NCBI GenBank assembly: GCA_964036195.1
Contig: CAXIWS010000707.1
Span: 45,464 to 109,463 of the forward strand
Source of the DNA: Sphaerolaimus hirsutus
Taxonomy: Eukaryota; Nematoda; Chromadorea; Monhysterida; Sphaerolaimidae
Reading direction: 5' to 3'
DNA: 64,000 nucleotides
The position numbers were made by a program, and so were the translations under genes. This document shows, one piece after another, positions 10,701 to 24,900 of the stretch; position 1 is the first letter of the stretch; every line of letters starts with the position of its first letter. The notes under the pieces were generated by a model. It was not told where the DNA came from. It did not search any database and saw only the letters and a list, made by a program, of their open reading frames with translations.

Positions 10701-13700
10701 CCCCGGTAATATCTGGCTACAAAAGGAAAAGCGACAACAAAAATCGAAAAGCGACCACAAAAATCGGTGCACAAACCGTGTGTCCTTAGCACACCAAAGA
10801 ACGATTCGAAAAAATTCTTTGGCTCAGCCGCGCCATAATTCCTGGGCGCGGGGCGGGCATTCGTGGGCGCGGGGGCGGCATTCGTGGGCGCGGGGCCGGC
10901 ATTCGTGGGCGCGGGGCCGGCATTCGTGGGCGCCAGGGCGGCAGTTTTTGACGACTTTGATGGAGATGCGGCTGGTTTTTTCCTCGGAATTGAACCAGCG
11001 GGCGGCGGAATGGTGAGGGGCAGCCGCCGAGCAGCACTGGTTGGCGCCGCGCCTGGAATACCGTTTGAAAATTAAACGCAATTAAAATAAAAAAGTGTAC
11101 TTGAACTCCACCCACCCTAGCCTAGGGTTCAAACGGGATCACATTTTCGGGATCGGGATTTGAAAATTGTCGGGATCAGGATCCCGTTTGAACCCTACCC
11201 TAGCCCCCCCCCCCCCCGACAAGCCCCACCTAGGGTTGGCAATTTGATTTTTTAAACTGATTTTTTTTAAGGAAACTGATTATTTTAATTTTTTTTAATC
11301 AAAAGGCAAAATTTCTGTTATACATGCAGTAGGTATTTTGCAACTTACCTCACCGCCATGTAATAAATAAGCCGTCATTTAAAAACAATACAACGGAACG
11401 GCGGACAGCACGCTTAGTATGTCAACCTACCATAACTTAATGAATAAAAACTTGTGATTAATTTCGTAATTTATTATTTCATAGTAAAAAACGAAATATT
11501 ATGATGAAAAAACAGTATAATTTTTGTTCCATTATTCAGATGGTTATGGGTTATGGTAGGTCATACTAAGTGTGATGTCCGCCTAGTATAACCAAACTGA
11601 CCAGAATTAGTGCCTGCGGCTACCGTTGACAGTGCCAAAGTGTGGCCAGCTAGTGTGGAGCTGCCAGTCTTCACAACATTTGTGGCGGCAGCGGACTTCG
11701 TGCCCAATATTGCGGCGCTCACCTTTTGTTTCGCGTCCTTCTTGCCTGCTGAATACAATACACTATTAAAATGCAAATATGAATTTTAAATACCGTTTTT
11801 TGTCAATGTATTGTTTTACACAATATTCCGCTTTTTTGTATGGAATAGTTAATCACAAAATTGATCACAAGATTTTATTGATAAAATTATGGTAGGATTT
11901 CATGCTAAGTGTGCTGTCTGCCGAGTATACCAGAACAAATGTTAAAACAGTGGAACTCACCAGATGTGGTGCCGCTAGAATTTTCTTTTTTTGCAGTTGC
12001 GGAGGCCCCCTTCTTTGTGTTGCCGCTGCACTTTTTAGGTGTGACAGCAGCCCCCTTTTTGCCCTTTGTTTTGCAGCTGGAACCTGCGCCCTTTGTTTTG
12101 CCGCTGGAACCTGCGTGATATTGATTATTTAGTTTACCAACTGCAGTGACAGTGATTTGCCATAAAATTTGCCCCCCCCCCCCCAAAATCACTATTAATG
12201 TGTTTCGTACCCAAATTTTGTTGTACAAAGCACAAGTTGTTTTGCCATTTTTTGTGCACAAGTGTACATAACCATTGCTGTTTTTTCATTGGTTTTGAGG
12301 CATTTTTAGTGTAAAATCTTCCATTTGTTCATGGTATTATGTCGTAATAAGCCATATTTATCACTAACATTTCTAGTGCAGTGGGTTGTTGGTGATACAG
12401 GTTTGAGAACTTCTAAATCCTAACATTTGATCTAACCCATCATGGCCATGGCTCTGCGTGCAGGTGGCGCCACCTGTGCACGGCACGAGTTGCACAGAAG
12501 TAGCACAGGGGCGCCACCAGCGCGCACAGCACTGTGCCAGACATTCTATTATTCCTATTATTTTTTGCGATTTCTGCTTATCTATATCATCGCAGCCATA
12601 TTTTCAGGGATCCTTTCCTATTTAGTTGTTAATGTTGACCCATAATTTGACATAAATCCCACTACCCAGTGCAGTGACAAGTTATTCGAAACTTTATGGA
12701 GGGTGTCTAAATTGCCTCACCCTGCATGTATCAAACCAACGCAACCACTGGAGGGTCAAAATTAGAGATACCCAGGAGTGACTAGGGTTGGGACGATATG
12801 ACTTTTCGATATTGATATTTTTTCAAAATTTTCAATATCGATATTCAATATGAAAAAAACAGTCGATATCCGATATTTGATACGATATATAGTCCCAACC
12901 CTAGGAGTGACAGCAATAGTCAGGAATTCTCAGGACAGTTCAACATAACCCAGACCAGGGCCGTATCCAGGGGGGGGGGCGGGGGGGGGGGGGGCTGCAG
13001 CCCCCCCCCTCCCGGGGTGAGACCTAAAAAGTCCCGGAAAATGCAATTTTTCCTATACATTTTTCGATGTTTCTTATAAATTTTGCGCGCAAGTGCGCAA
13101 TTCCTTCCCCATACATTGTATTTTTAGCGGATCGGTCCCCGTAAACAAATATCCTTGAAAATGAACAGATTTTTGCGACTTTCGCTGCGTATGAATGCAT
13201 ATTTACATCTATATAAAGCGGTTCCTGGCGCTGGCGCCAACGCCAATAGCGCCATGGCGTGGCGCCTTGGTATGGCGCTAGCGCCAAAAACCCGTTCCGT
13301 CCCCATATAGGGAAAAAATTTAGGGGGGGGGGGGCTGAGCCCCCCCCCTCGCCGGCCCCCGTAAACAAGCAGCCCCCCCGCTCAAAAATCCTGGATACGT
13401 CCCTGACCCAGACAAAAAACTCACTAGATGAATTGTGTTCGAATGCAGCCACCATCAGTCGGTTCTGCTCAGCGCGGATTTGCGCAGTAAGCTGCGCGCG
13501 CATGCAATCGAGTTGGGCTTGCATATCAAACAGCGAAGCGATGGCCTCTTGATCGGCAAGCTGGCGCTGGCCGCCGTGCTCGACACCACCTGCATGATTG
13601 TCGTCACAAATGTCGTCACATATGTGCCAAAGAACATACACGAAACGGCCGGAAAAATTAGTAGCTAAATCAATCACCGAAATCAATCTAACCCCCCCCC

Positions 13701-15468
13701 CCCCCTCGCAAAAACACCAGCCACATTGACTGTGAAGAGAATGAACATGATACTGCAGTTTGTGATCTGTGCACTGCAGAACACCTTACAACTTGAATTG
13801 AGAATTTCTCCCCCTGGAATTACCCCCCCCCCTCAAAATTTTGTGGTGAAAAATAAACCCCCATGGGTGTATTTAGAGGTATACTCGGCGGACATGATCC
13901 TCTGCCCTCGCACTTATTTATGTCTCACGTTGGAAGTGTGCCAATGATGATAAAGTACGCGACTTTTGTATAAAAGATGAAAAAAACATTCTTGTGAATG
14001 AGTTAACGTATAGCGTGATCATAGCGCTGACTTTTCTCTCTCAACATCTAATGAAAATGGCATGTGTAAAAAAATCGTTGGCACGCTTCCAGCGGGAACC
14101 ACGCGTGCAGGGTGTGAAGTGACTGGAGTATAATATGGTAAAACGACCACGCTGTTTCTTGTGGTCAAACACCCACCCACCCACCCACCCACCCACCTGC
14201 ATTATTGCTGGCGCCGGACTTCATTGGCGCGGAGGACTTTTTAGACGTGGACGTGCCCTTCTTTGTGCCGCTGCCAGTGACGCCGCTCTCGTGGTCTGCG
14301 TTGTTGCACATAATTACTGGAACATAGGGATGGAAATTATTTATTTATTTTAGACATGGTTAAAAAAACGTTTTTTAAACTTTTGAAGGAAGCCAGCCGG
14401 CCACCCCTACATCCGAAAATGAAAAAACAGTACACCCAAAAATGAGAAAACACCTGTTAGAGTAGAAAAAACAAAACTAACCATCTTTATTTTTCTTCGA
14501 CGTTTTTGACTTCGGTGTTTTTGGAGTGGCGGCGGCAGTATTCTGGGACTTGCCGGGCGCCTTCGCGGGGATCGTTGCGGCGGCGGGGGCGGCAATTTTC
14601 TGGGACTTGCCGGGCGCCTTCACGGGGATCGTTGCGGCGGCGGCAATTTTCTGGGACTTGCCGGGCGCCTTCACGGGGATCGTTGCGGCGGCGGGGGCGG
14701 CAATCTTCTTGTACTTGGCGGGCGCCTTCGGGATCAAATGCGCCGGTACCGTTGCCCTGAAAAATATCAAACGTGATACAAAATAAAGTAGAAACGAAAA
14801 GGCGCAGGACCGGTGCACAAGTGAATCCGGTGCACAAGTAACAATGTCCGGTACCAATGTAGACCCGGTGTCTAGGTAAGGCCCCCGTACTTGAGCACTG
14901 GGTCTTCATGGGCACTGCAGGGGTTCAGTATGGGGGGTTGGAGGGGGTTGGGTTACCCCCCAAACGCTCCAGCTATCTACATAGCTGTATCTGACACTTT
15001 TTATCCCTTTTTTCCTCCTAAGGCTTGAAAACCCCCATATATTGAACCAACCCCTGCGACCCCCCTCCAAAAACAACAACTATACACATGATTAGTGATG
15101 GAATGGCGCCATTGAGGGCGCCAAAGTACGCCACACCATGGCGCCCTTATACTACTTTTGCTACTTGTGCACCGGGTTTACTTGTGCACCGACCCACCCC
15201 CGAAACGAAAAAAAACAGTAAAGTAATGTGTAAACGAACATGTCAGGCTTTTTGATGGTACTTGAAGGCGGCTTGAAGCTGCTACTCGGTCCCTGTTTGG
15301 TGGGCGAGTTCGCCTTCGCATTGCCGGATTGTTTGCCGGGTGGAAATGTGGACCCGGACTTAGTGGCGACGTTTTCTGCCGCGGCCACGGTTTTTGCCGT
15401 GTGGCCTGCGTTTCGCACAATGGAAGGGCTCGCTGCAGGGGGGGGGGTGGCTATACATATCTATCAAT

Positions 15469-15507
<39 letters not shown>

Positions 15508-18500
15508 GTCTACATGTGGAGCAAATTTTGAGCGATTTTCCCTCCCCCAATTTCCACTCACCCAAAATTGCTAAATTATTGCTCCATTTTGTAAATTTTC
15601 ACCCCCTATTTCTACACATTCCCCCGCTTTTTGCCTTCTTTACCTCGAAAAAGCATACATATTTTGCCCCTGCAAGCCCCACAAAACTTTCCAGCTATCT
15701 ATCCATCTGGTTGAGGAGCAATTTGCTATTTATGTAGCCAGCCCACCGCGATGGTCAAAGTGCTGGAGATCCCTGCCACAATGACTATGCAAAATCGAAC
15801 CAAAAAAACCCCTTTCGAAATAAAAAACTGACAGTTTTGCACGGTGGGCGCATCAATTTCTGCAATCGCAAAAAGTGGAATATTGAACGGGTCGGGCGGA
15901 TTAGCAGCAGTTGCAATCTCTGCGCGTCGTGCAGCGGCGTCCGTGCCTGTGGGTGTGTCCAAACATTATGGGCAATCTCAGATAGGGCGGCTGGCTAGCG
16001 CTTTTTTCAAGCATTTTTTTAATACGCTGCTTTAAAAAAATCGCGTCTCAATGTGTAAGCATTGTCTTAAAACCTTATTTAAGCACTATTCCATGCCTAA
16101 CTTCACTTGAAGTCACGAAACACTCACAAACGGCGATATACATAATTAGGCGACATAAAATTGATTTTTTTTGGCATAAATCAGCACTTAAAATCCTATC
16201 AGATGATTACATAGCCATTCCATGGTTATATATCATCACAAGTACTGTGACTTGTCTGATATACCTGTATATATTGACTCGGAACCATATTCGGTATCTT
16301 TTTAGGAAATGTCTTGACTTAACATTTTTTGCAAAAAATCTAAAAAAGCGCATTTTGTAAAAAAATGATACAAAATGCGGGGCTGTTGAAAAAAGTGCTC
16401 TTTTCCATCCATAGTGTCAGATTAGCGTGACAAGAAATGTCAAAAATTGCACAAGTCGAGTGTAAATTTCCACTAAATTCACGCAATCAGTAGCTCTCGC
16501 TTGACAGGTATCCAGGGGTCTCCAGGATTTTGGTCCTCGCGGGGGCTGGGTAGATAGCAAATAGCTCCTCCGGAGGGATAGATAGCTGAAAATTTTTCGG
16601 GGGGGGGGGGCAGGGGGGGGGGCTGGCGGGGGCACAATATATAGGCTTTTTCAAGGTTAAGAAGGAAGAACGGGGAAAAAATCGCTAATAATCAGTTAAA
16701 AGTAGCCAAAAGTAGGTATAAAATGGCTAAAAATAGGTACCGTATTACCTCGAATTAACCCCCCCTCGAAATACCCCCCCTAAAATTTGGCCGAGGAAAT
16801 AATAGACCCCCCCTCAAAATACCCCCCCTAAGATTGTGTAAAGAGAACGTACATGACGAATACCGCAGTTTGTGATCTGTACAATGCAGAACACACGTTA
16901 AAACTGATGATTAAGTGATGTTAAAGAAGGGTTTATGTGTTTATGCAGTTATATATGCACATAAAAACACATATACATCTATGTAAATGTTTGATTTTTC
17001 TATGTCTGCGTATGGGGAATTTCCGAAAATTTCTGGCGAAATAATAGACCCCCCCCCCTCGAATTATCCCCCCCTCAAATTTTGCTGGCAAAATAATAAA
17101 CCCCCTGGGGGTATTTCGAGGTAATACGGTATATAACCATGTATATGGCCGCACGATTTTGAAGGTGAAAAACTAAAAAAAGGGGCAAAAATTAGGGATT
17201 TTGAGCGAAAATTGGGGCAAAATTTCTAAAAAACACTCCAGATAGATAGCTGAGCGATTTGGGGGGGGGGGGGGGGTCTTTGGGGGTAGTAGCCAAAATA
17301 TTTGCCTGGGGATAGATAGATAGATAGATAGATAGCTGAGCAGCCTCCGGGATAGATAGATAGTTGGCTGATTTAGGGGGGAGCAGCCCCCCCCAGCAGG
17401 TATCTTACAGAAAAACAGACCATTTTGATCCTTGGCATTTTTTTCTTCGCCGCCTACAACCACTGTCGCTATACTGCCGCCCACGGTGCTCGGTACAGTT
17501 GCCGGATTGTCCATCTGATCCAGACGGATCTCTTCTGCATGCATGGAATAAATTTTTCTCACTCACAATTGATACCATTTCACCTTTGCAATCAATGTTC
17601 ACAAGTATGCATTAAAAAAACGTTTTTTTCAACAACATGGTCAGGGACGTATCCAGGATTTTGAGGGGGGGGGGGGGGCTGCTTGTTTATGGAGCCCGGC
17701 GAACGGGGGGGGGGGGCTGCAGCACCCCCCGCCCCCCCCCCCCCCTGGATACGTCCTTGAACATGGTTAAAAACAAAATGTTTTGTTTTTCTTCAAAAGT
17801 GTGGTATTTAAAAAAATGTTTATTTTTCAAATGCTCCCAGAGTGTCAACATGTACAGTCATATTGCACAAGTGACAGTACTTTGTGATGATATATATATA
17901 GCCAATGAATAGCTCTGGAACAATGGAAATGCCTCAAAACCAATGAAAGCCAATACCAATGGTACCTACCACCACCAATGGCAATGTGCATATGAAATTG
18001 CGCGCAAGCTAGCGCGCAAAAAAAGAATGGAAAATACCTACTTATTGCTTAGTACGCAAAATTTTGGGGAAATGTTTTAAAAATCGGTTTCAATGGTCGG
18101 GTTTTTTTTTAAAACCTTGTTTAAAAAACCTTTGAAATAAAACCTTGCCATAATTATCCACAACAAATGATTTTTTTAATTAACCATTGCAAATTTGACA
18201 GAAAAACTGACCGTCAAATAGGTCCGGAGACGTAGTCATGCCTCGATCAATTACCGGCTCAGGCACGTGGCCGGCCGCCTCTGCCTCTCCGCTGATATTG
18301 TCGTCGAGGGCGGCGCGGGCGTTCAATCGTGTGACGTATTCCGAACTGTGGTCCGACGCACGGTCTGCAAAAATGATGTTTTAATGCGGTGACATGAGAG
18401 GGAGAGAGAGAGGGAGGGAGGGAGGGAGGGAGGGCAAAATTCTCTAAAAAAACCCCTGAAACATCCGAATTTTTGTCATTCTGCGCACACACAGTCATCC

Positions 18501-18962
18501 ACATTATGCAACTGACAGTAAATAAAAGTTCAATTGAAACTGACTTTCTGGGGTGACTTGTTCATCTTCTTTTGTTGTGTCTCCATCACCGCCGCCGCTT
18601 TTTCAGCCGGAAGTACGCTGCTATCGTCCGCGAGACGCACGGTGCCGCCGGCAGCTACCGCATTCACGACAGCTTCGATGTGGCAGGCGCGCTGGCAGAT
18701 CGCGCGGTCGCCCAATCGCGTGATGAAGTCCGAACTGTGGGACGATGGGAGTGCGTGCAACATCACGGCCATTGGACGCAGCGCCGCCACTGCCGCTGCC
18801 GCCGCCCCCTGCAGTAATGAGATGTTTTTATGCAGTGACTGGATCACTGGATGGAATTTACATGGTATTCTATGTGAAGATGACATATTCTATGTGACGA
18901 CAACATATACATCCAGAAAAACGAAAACATCAGAAATTTTGCCCCCCCCCCCAAGCACGTTT

Positions 18963-18993
<31 letters not shown>

Positions 18994-21900
18994 CAGAAAC
19001 AACATACGCAAAATGCTGTTGACACTCACTTTCTGTGGCGACTGTGACTGCGGTTTCTTCTTCGTCGCCTGTGTATTTGGCGGCTGCACATTGTCGTAAT
19101 TGAACACAATCGAATGATTGTGAATATCCACGGGGCCCGGCGGCACGTCCTTTGCTGTCGAGTGGTAAATTGGTGGCGGGAAAACGCCATCCTCCGGGGG
19201 CGAGTGCACCCTGCGGATTTATTTTGTGGACAATCGTGATTAGATGAAACACAACACTACTCAGGAACATATCCAGGATTTTTGAGCGGGGGGGGGGCTG
19301 CTTGTCTACGGAGGGCGGCGAATGGGGGGGGGGCTCAGCCCCCCCCCCAAAAAAAATTTAGCTACAGAGCGGTGGAATGGCGCTGGCGCCTTAAGTAGGC
19401 AGCATGCCATTGCGCCATTGGCAGTGGCGTCATGGAACGCTGTATATGTATGTAAATATACATACAAAAACAGCAAAAAGCACAACATGGAGTGTATTTA
19501 GAACGATTTGCGGCCACATGGGGTGAAAAATGCGCGTTAGCGCGCAAATTTTTTACGCTGATGCCGAAAAAGTCACATTTTCCAGTCGAAGCCCCCCCCC
19601 CCCCCGCTCCCCTGGATACGGCCCTGACACTACTGCACGAATAATCCCAATTAGAATTTTTTAGACCAGCAGCATAGGGATGACCGAAAAAGATTTTTTT
19701 TAGAAAACGACTGGGTTTTAGAAAACCGTTTTTTTAATTAAACCGAAAACAGTGTTTTTAAATTAAACGTTTTTTTTCTCAAAAGCTCCCAGATACCTCA
19801 AATGGCACCCTGAACACATTTTTAGGAGAAAAATAACAAAAATCTTCTTGAAAAAATCGAAACTTTACTGAAACTTGATTTGAAACTTCTTGAAACTTGA
19901 TCGAATATGGCCGTGACATACACCAACTTGTAGGGCTTGAAATGCCCCACAAATTGATGTAGGTCACGACCATATTCGATCATGTTTCAAGAAGTTCCAA
20001 GAAGTTGCATTTTTTTTCTTTAAAAAACGGTTTTGTGGTAAGTTTTTAAAAAAACACAACATTTAAAAAAAACCTTTGAAAAAACCATTGGCCATCCCTA
20101 GACAAGCACTATCGCTCGCTCTACGGCATATCCCGTTTGAACCCTACACCAACTTGCGTTCCTTCTTGGGTGGGCAGCTTTTCCTCCCGCTGGTTTCGTG
20201 CTGACGTTTCGCAGCACTTGGCACGGGCGCGGGGGGCCGCGGCACGAGAGACGTCGCGGCAGGCACCGCTGGAATTTCGCTGCGGCTCGTTGTCGCCGGT
20301 TCTACTTCGGGCTCGGTGCCAGCACATTTTCCTGCATCTTGCACAATACAGCGCACAGTACATGGGTCACCAATGAGGGGGGGGATAGCTACACATTTAT
20401 CTCTATTTATCATGGAGGCAATATTTGAGTAATATCTCAAAGACTATATTTTTTACTTCTATAGACTTAGAGACTTAGGCCTAGCACACATCTAAACCCG
20501 CCACCCATCTAATCCTACCCATCACACATCTATGATCAAGATATTGGAGTTTTATTTGAAACGGCTGCTCATTGTTTGATTGAAGGATAGATGTTTATCA
20601 ATCTATCCAACATAGATAATTGCTGTTTATCTGCCGACACACCGACGCTGTTTATGCCGACGCTGTTTATGCCGCCGACACCGATAGATGTGTAATGGGT
20701 TTAGATGTGTACTGGCACATAGTCCTTCTATCCAAAACTTGAGATGAGAGGTAAAAAATCCCAGGAACCACCCCCAATTGAGAGACCCAACCCAGTTTAA
20801 AAAAGCAAAAGTACTTGGGCTTGAACTCGACTCGTGACTCGAGGGTAAAATTGTGTACCGACTCGACTCGCCCGGAAAAATATGGCCCTGACTAGAGACT
20901 CGAGGTCGCCCGGAAATATGGCCCTGACTCGAGACTCGAGGTTTTTGCCTGATTCGACTCGGCTTTTCACTCACTCGCCCGACTCGACTCGCCGACTCGA
21001 GCAGAAAATTTTTGGCATTGCGACCGACTCGAACTCAAATTTGTAAAAATCGAGTTTTCAAGGCCTAACAAGTACTCTACACTGTGAAGCAAACTGAAAA
21101 AAAATGAAACCTGTACTTACTGCAAAAACGGCAACAACTACCTGATGATCCGCGGCAGGCTGCAATGGCTGTGGCGCGCGCGGCACGTCCTTAACGTCCT
21201 CGAGTGGCACCTCGATCACATTGGAACGCGCGCTCTCATTTGGAGTGACACGCGGCACGTTGTTAATGTCCTCGAGTGGCACCGCGACCACATTGGAACG
21301 CGCGCTTTGATTTGGAGTGACGATAGGGTCGATATCGCGGCCGCTACAGTTGCTCGACGCATTCGCAGGCATCTGCGCGAAAATAATGAATATATCAGGG
21401 ACGTAGCCAGGATTTTTGAGCGGGGGCGGGCGGATTGTATACGGAGCCCGGCGAACGGGGGGGGGGGGGGGGCGGCGCCCCCCCCCCCTTAAATTTAACC
21501 CCTGTAGTAAGGAAATGGCGCCATGGAGCCGGCGCCATTCATAGGGTGCCACGCCATGGCGCCACTGGCGTTGGCGCCAATGACCGCTGTATATGTCTGT
21601 ATTTACAGATGTATACAGCGTATACAGCGACTTGAGTCGATTTTCATAGGATTTTAGACTGCCGAGAGCGGTCAGTCGAAAATACCTGTTGCGTGCGTGA
21701 ACGAAAAATGCGCGAAAAACGGAAATTTTTCTAACTGGTGACAAAATCGCTTTACGGAACAGCTATTTCTGGCATATTTTTGTCGGCCCGGGAAGGGGGC
21801 GGGGGCGTCTGCCCCCCCCCCCTGGCTACGTCCTTGAATGCAGATCAGATAGATTGATTGCTGGTGTTTTTTAAACAACAGTTTAAAAACGTTTCTTTTT

Positions 21901-24900
21901 TGTTGAAAAAAACGTTCATCCTACACACACGCCAAGCAAAAACACATACAAAACAAGCAAAATGTACAAACAAACCGGCGTATCGGAGGAAAGGAGAATC
22001 ACTGAAACCCCGTCGTCAGAATCATGGCCGCCCAACACACGCGACATGTGCTCGTTTGTCTCAATGGCTGACACAATGCATTGGGACATCTTGCGCAGCT
22101 GATTGTCCGCCATGCGCTGGTAAACATCCACATACAGCCGCATGTGAAGCAGCATGTGTTCTGGCAGCCCAGCGCAGTCTTCACACTCGCCATCGGGATA
22201 CGCGCTGACGCGCAGCTCTGCCGGGGGGTCTCGTCTGAAGTCGCCCAAGAGCATATCGTGGCGCTCAACAACCTTGGTGGCAGATTGCGAAACGGAGCGG
22301 ACGTCAGCAAGCCGCTTTAGCTTCGCGAAGTAGCGCGCCTTTGTTTTCAGAGCCACAAGCAGGATTTCCGGCAAGCCGCGGCATTTGGCGCAGGTCATTT
22401 TTGTCTTCTTTGGGGCCGTGGACTGAATTGTGAGTGGGTGGGGAGGGAGAGCGATTAGAACTAGTAATTTTGTAGAGTCGTCACAAAAAAAATATGTGTA
22501 AACGGGGTCCTAGTAAACAATAACGAGTGTCGTCACAAAAAAAACCCGTTCACAGCTCGTGACGATATTTTGTTGTCACATTTTTCTAAAATTACAAAAA
22601 AAAAGTGAGAAAATGTCGGCAGCCCTGCTACCAGGGCTGATTTGTCGGAAGCCGACAAAAAGAAAGAAATTTAAAAAATGAACCAAAAAAAGCCAAAAAA
22701 GGAAATTTCACACAAACCGTGTTTGACTGGACGATTTTCTTGATCAATTTGTTCGCCATCGTGAGCTTCCTTTGGCGCTTTTTTTCGCGGCGAGACACTT
22801 TTTGGCGACTGGTTCGATGCAGCGGATCGGTGAAGGACTCTGGCAGGTCGAGCGGTTGCACGCCCGGCGGAGGGCGCAAAAGGGGGCTGCCTCGGTGCAC
22901 CTGCGTAAAATAATTGGAACATCGACATCAGGAGGGAAAAATAGATCAAGGACGTATCCAGGGGGGGGGCAGGGGGGGGGGGTGATACCTAAAAACTAGA
23001 CACAACAGGGATAATAGCTAAAAATGGATATATAGCCTGAAAAAGCTGTTTTTAGGTGAATGATGAAAAAAATGTGTGGATAAATGATATATGAGTGAGT
23101 ATTTTAGTAGCTAGGGTTCAAAAGGGATTGGCATTTTTGCGATTTAGGCATAGGAATCACGTTTGAACCGTACAGCCCAGCCATTTGGACCGCACCCATC
23201 CAAAATTTAAAAAAATGAAATATACAGTATTTGCTTGAATAATCCCACCCAAGAAAGTCTGAGTCTGACAAAAAAAATCCAGTGGGATTATTCGAGCAAA
23301 CACGTTATTTTTCAGATTGAACTAACGTGATCTTGGTGAATTTTTCCCGCTTCCTGGATCAAACGTTTATGCAACGTTTTCGGCTCAACGATTGCATCAA
23401 CCTCATGCCCATCACAGCCAGTCCGCTTGATAGCTGCGCAGTGGGGAATGAAAATAAATACTTTTTTAGAGGCGTTCGAATCAAGATAACTCCTGAAAAA
23501 AAATATCGCAGCCCATCAGGGGTCTCCAGATTTCAGTGTTCAATTCACGGTAAATCTCTAACTAGGGTTCGAACCAAGGACGTATCCAGGGGGGGCGGGG
23601 GCGGGCTGCAGCCCCCCCCCTTTCCGGGACTGGATGGTAAAAGTGCTCATAACGCGCAAGCGCTCATAATTGCATTCAACGCTTACGTCTTATCTACAAA
23701 TTGTCCACTGGATCCCTAATCCGTGTAAAATGGACTCAATTATATGCCAGTCACTCTAAATCAGGGACGTATCCAGGATTTTTGAGCGGGGGGGGGGGGG
23801 GCTGCTTGTTTACGGAGCCCGGCGAACGGGGGGGGGGGGGGCTCAGCCCCCCCCCCTAAAATTTTGCCTGTACAGTGACGGAGTGGCGCAATGGCGCTGG
23901 CGCCATTTGTAGGCGCCACGCCATGGCGCCATTGGCGTTGGCGCCAGCGCCAGAAAGCGCTGTAAATGTATGTAAATATACGTACATTCCCAGTGAAAGG
24001 TACATTATTGGGTGCATTTTCTGGTATGTGTGCCACAGGGACCCATATGTAGGGTTCAAACGGGATTGACTTTTCGGGATCGGGATCGGGATCGGGATTC
24101 ACTTTTTGAGATTTCGGGATCGGGATCGGGATCGGGATTGGGGTTTCGGGATCGGGATCGGGATCGGGATTGGTTTTTTGAAATTTCGGGATCGGGATCG
24201 GGATCGGGATTGGCCGGGATTGGGGTCACGGGATCGGGATCGGGATTGGGATAGGCATTTTTCCGGGATCGGGATTGGGTTCTAGGGATAGAGATTTTGG
24301 CCATTTTTCTGGCATTCACAGTTGTTCATAAAGGTCTCAAAACACTGTTGGATGCCAGAAAAGTGGCAAAAAATTGACGCTGGGGGTTTGCATCCACTTT
24401 TTGCATGCAAAAACATCATTATTTCACTTTTTTTAATTTCCACTAATTTTTCCGGGATCGGGATCCCGGACTTGGGAGTTTCTCGGGATCGGGATCGGGA
24501 TTTGAAAACTTTCGGGATCGGGATCGGGATTGGTATTTTTGAGATTTCGGGATCGGGATCGGGATCGGGATTGGGGTTTCGGGATCGGGATCGGGATCGG
24601 GACTGGTAAATCCCGGAATTTCACGGGATCCGGGATCGGGATCGGGATCCCGTTTGAACCCTACCCATATGCTGAAAATACCATGTGGATAGGGGGCAAA
24701 TGCGCGCTTGCGCGCAAAATTTTTGCATACACCGTCGAAAATTTGTACTAAAAGTGGAATTTTCGGGGGGTTTCATGTCTCACCCCGGGAAGGGGGGGGG
24801 GCTGCAGCCCCCCCGCCCCCCCCCTGGATACGTCCTTGCTCTAAATGTAAATATGTATTTTACATACATATAGAGCGGTTTTTGGCGCTGGCGCCATGGC

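Noticed and set aside
13024..13420. Minus-strand frame continuing from exon 17 into a Gly/Pro-rich sequence
   Set aside because: The extension lies in the MITE at 12956-13405; a GTGAGT donor ends the exon before it. Similar MITE-derived frames recur at 27266-27635 and 33654-34311.
24012..24624. Long Asp-Arg and Ser-Arg repeat open frames on both strands
   Set aside because: They are read from (GGGATC)n inside a MITE with 8-bp duplications; the same happens at 32293-32876.
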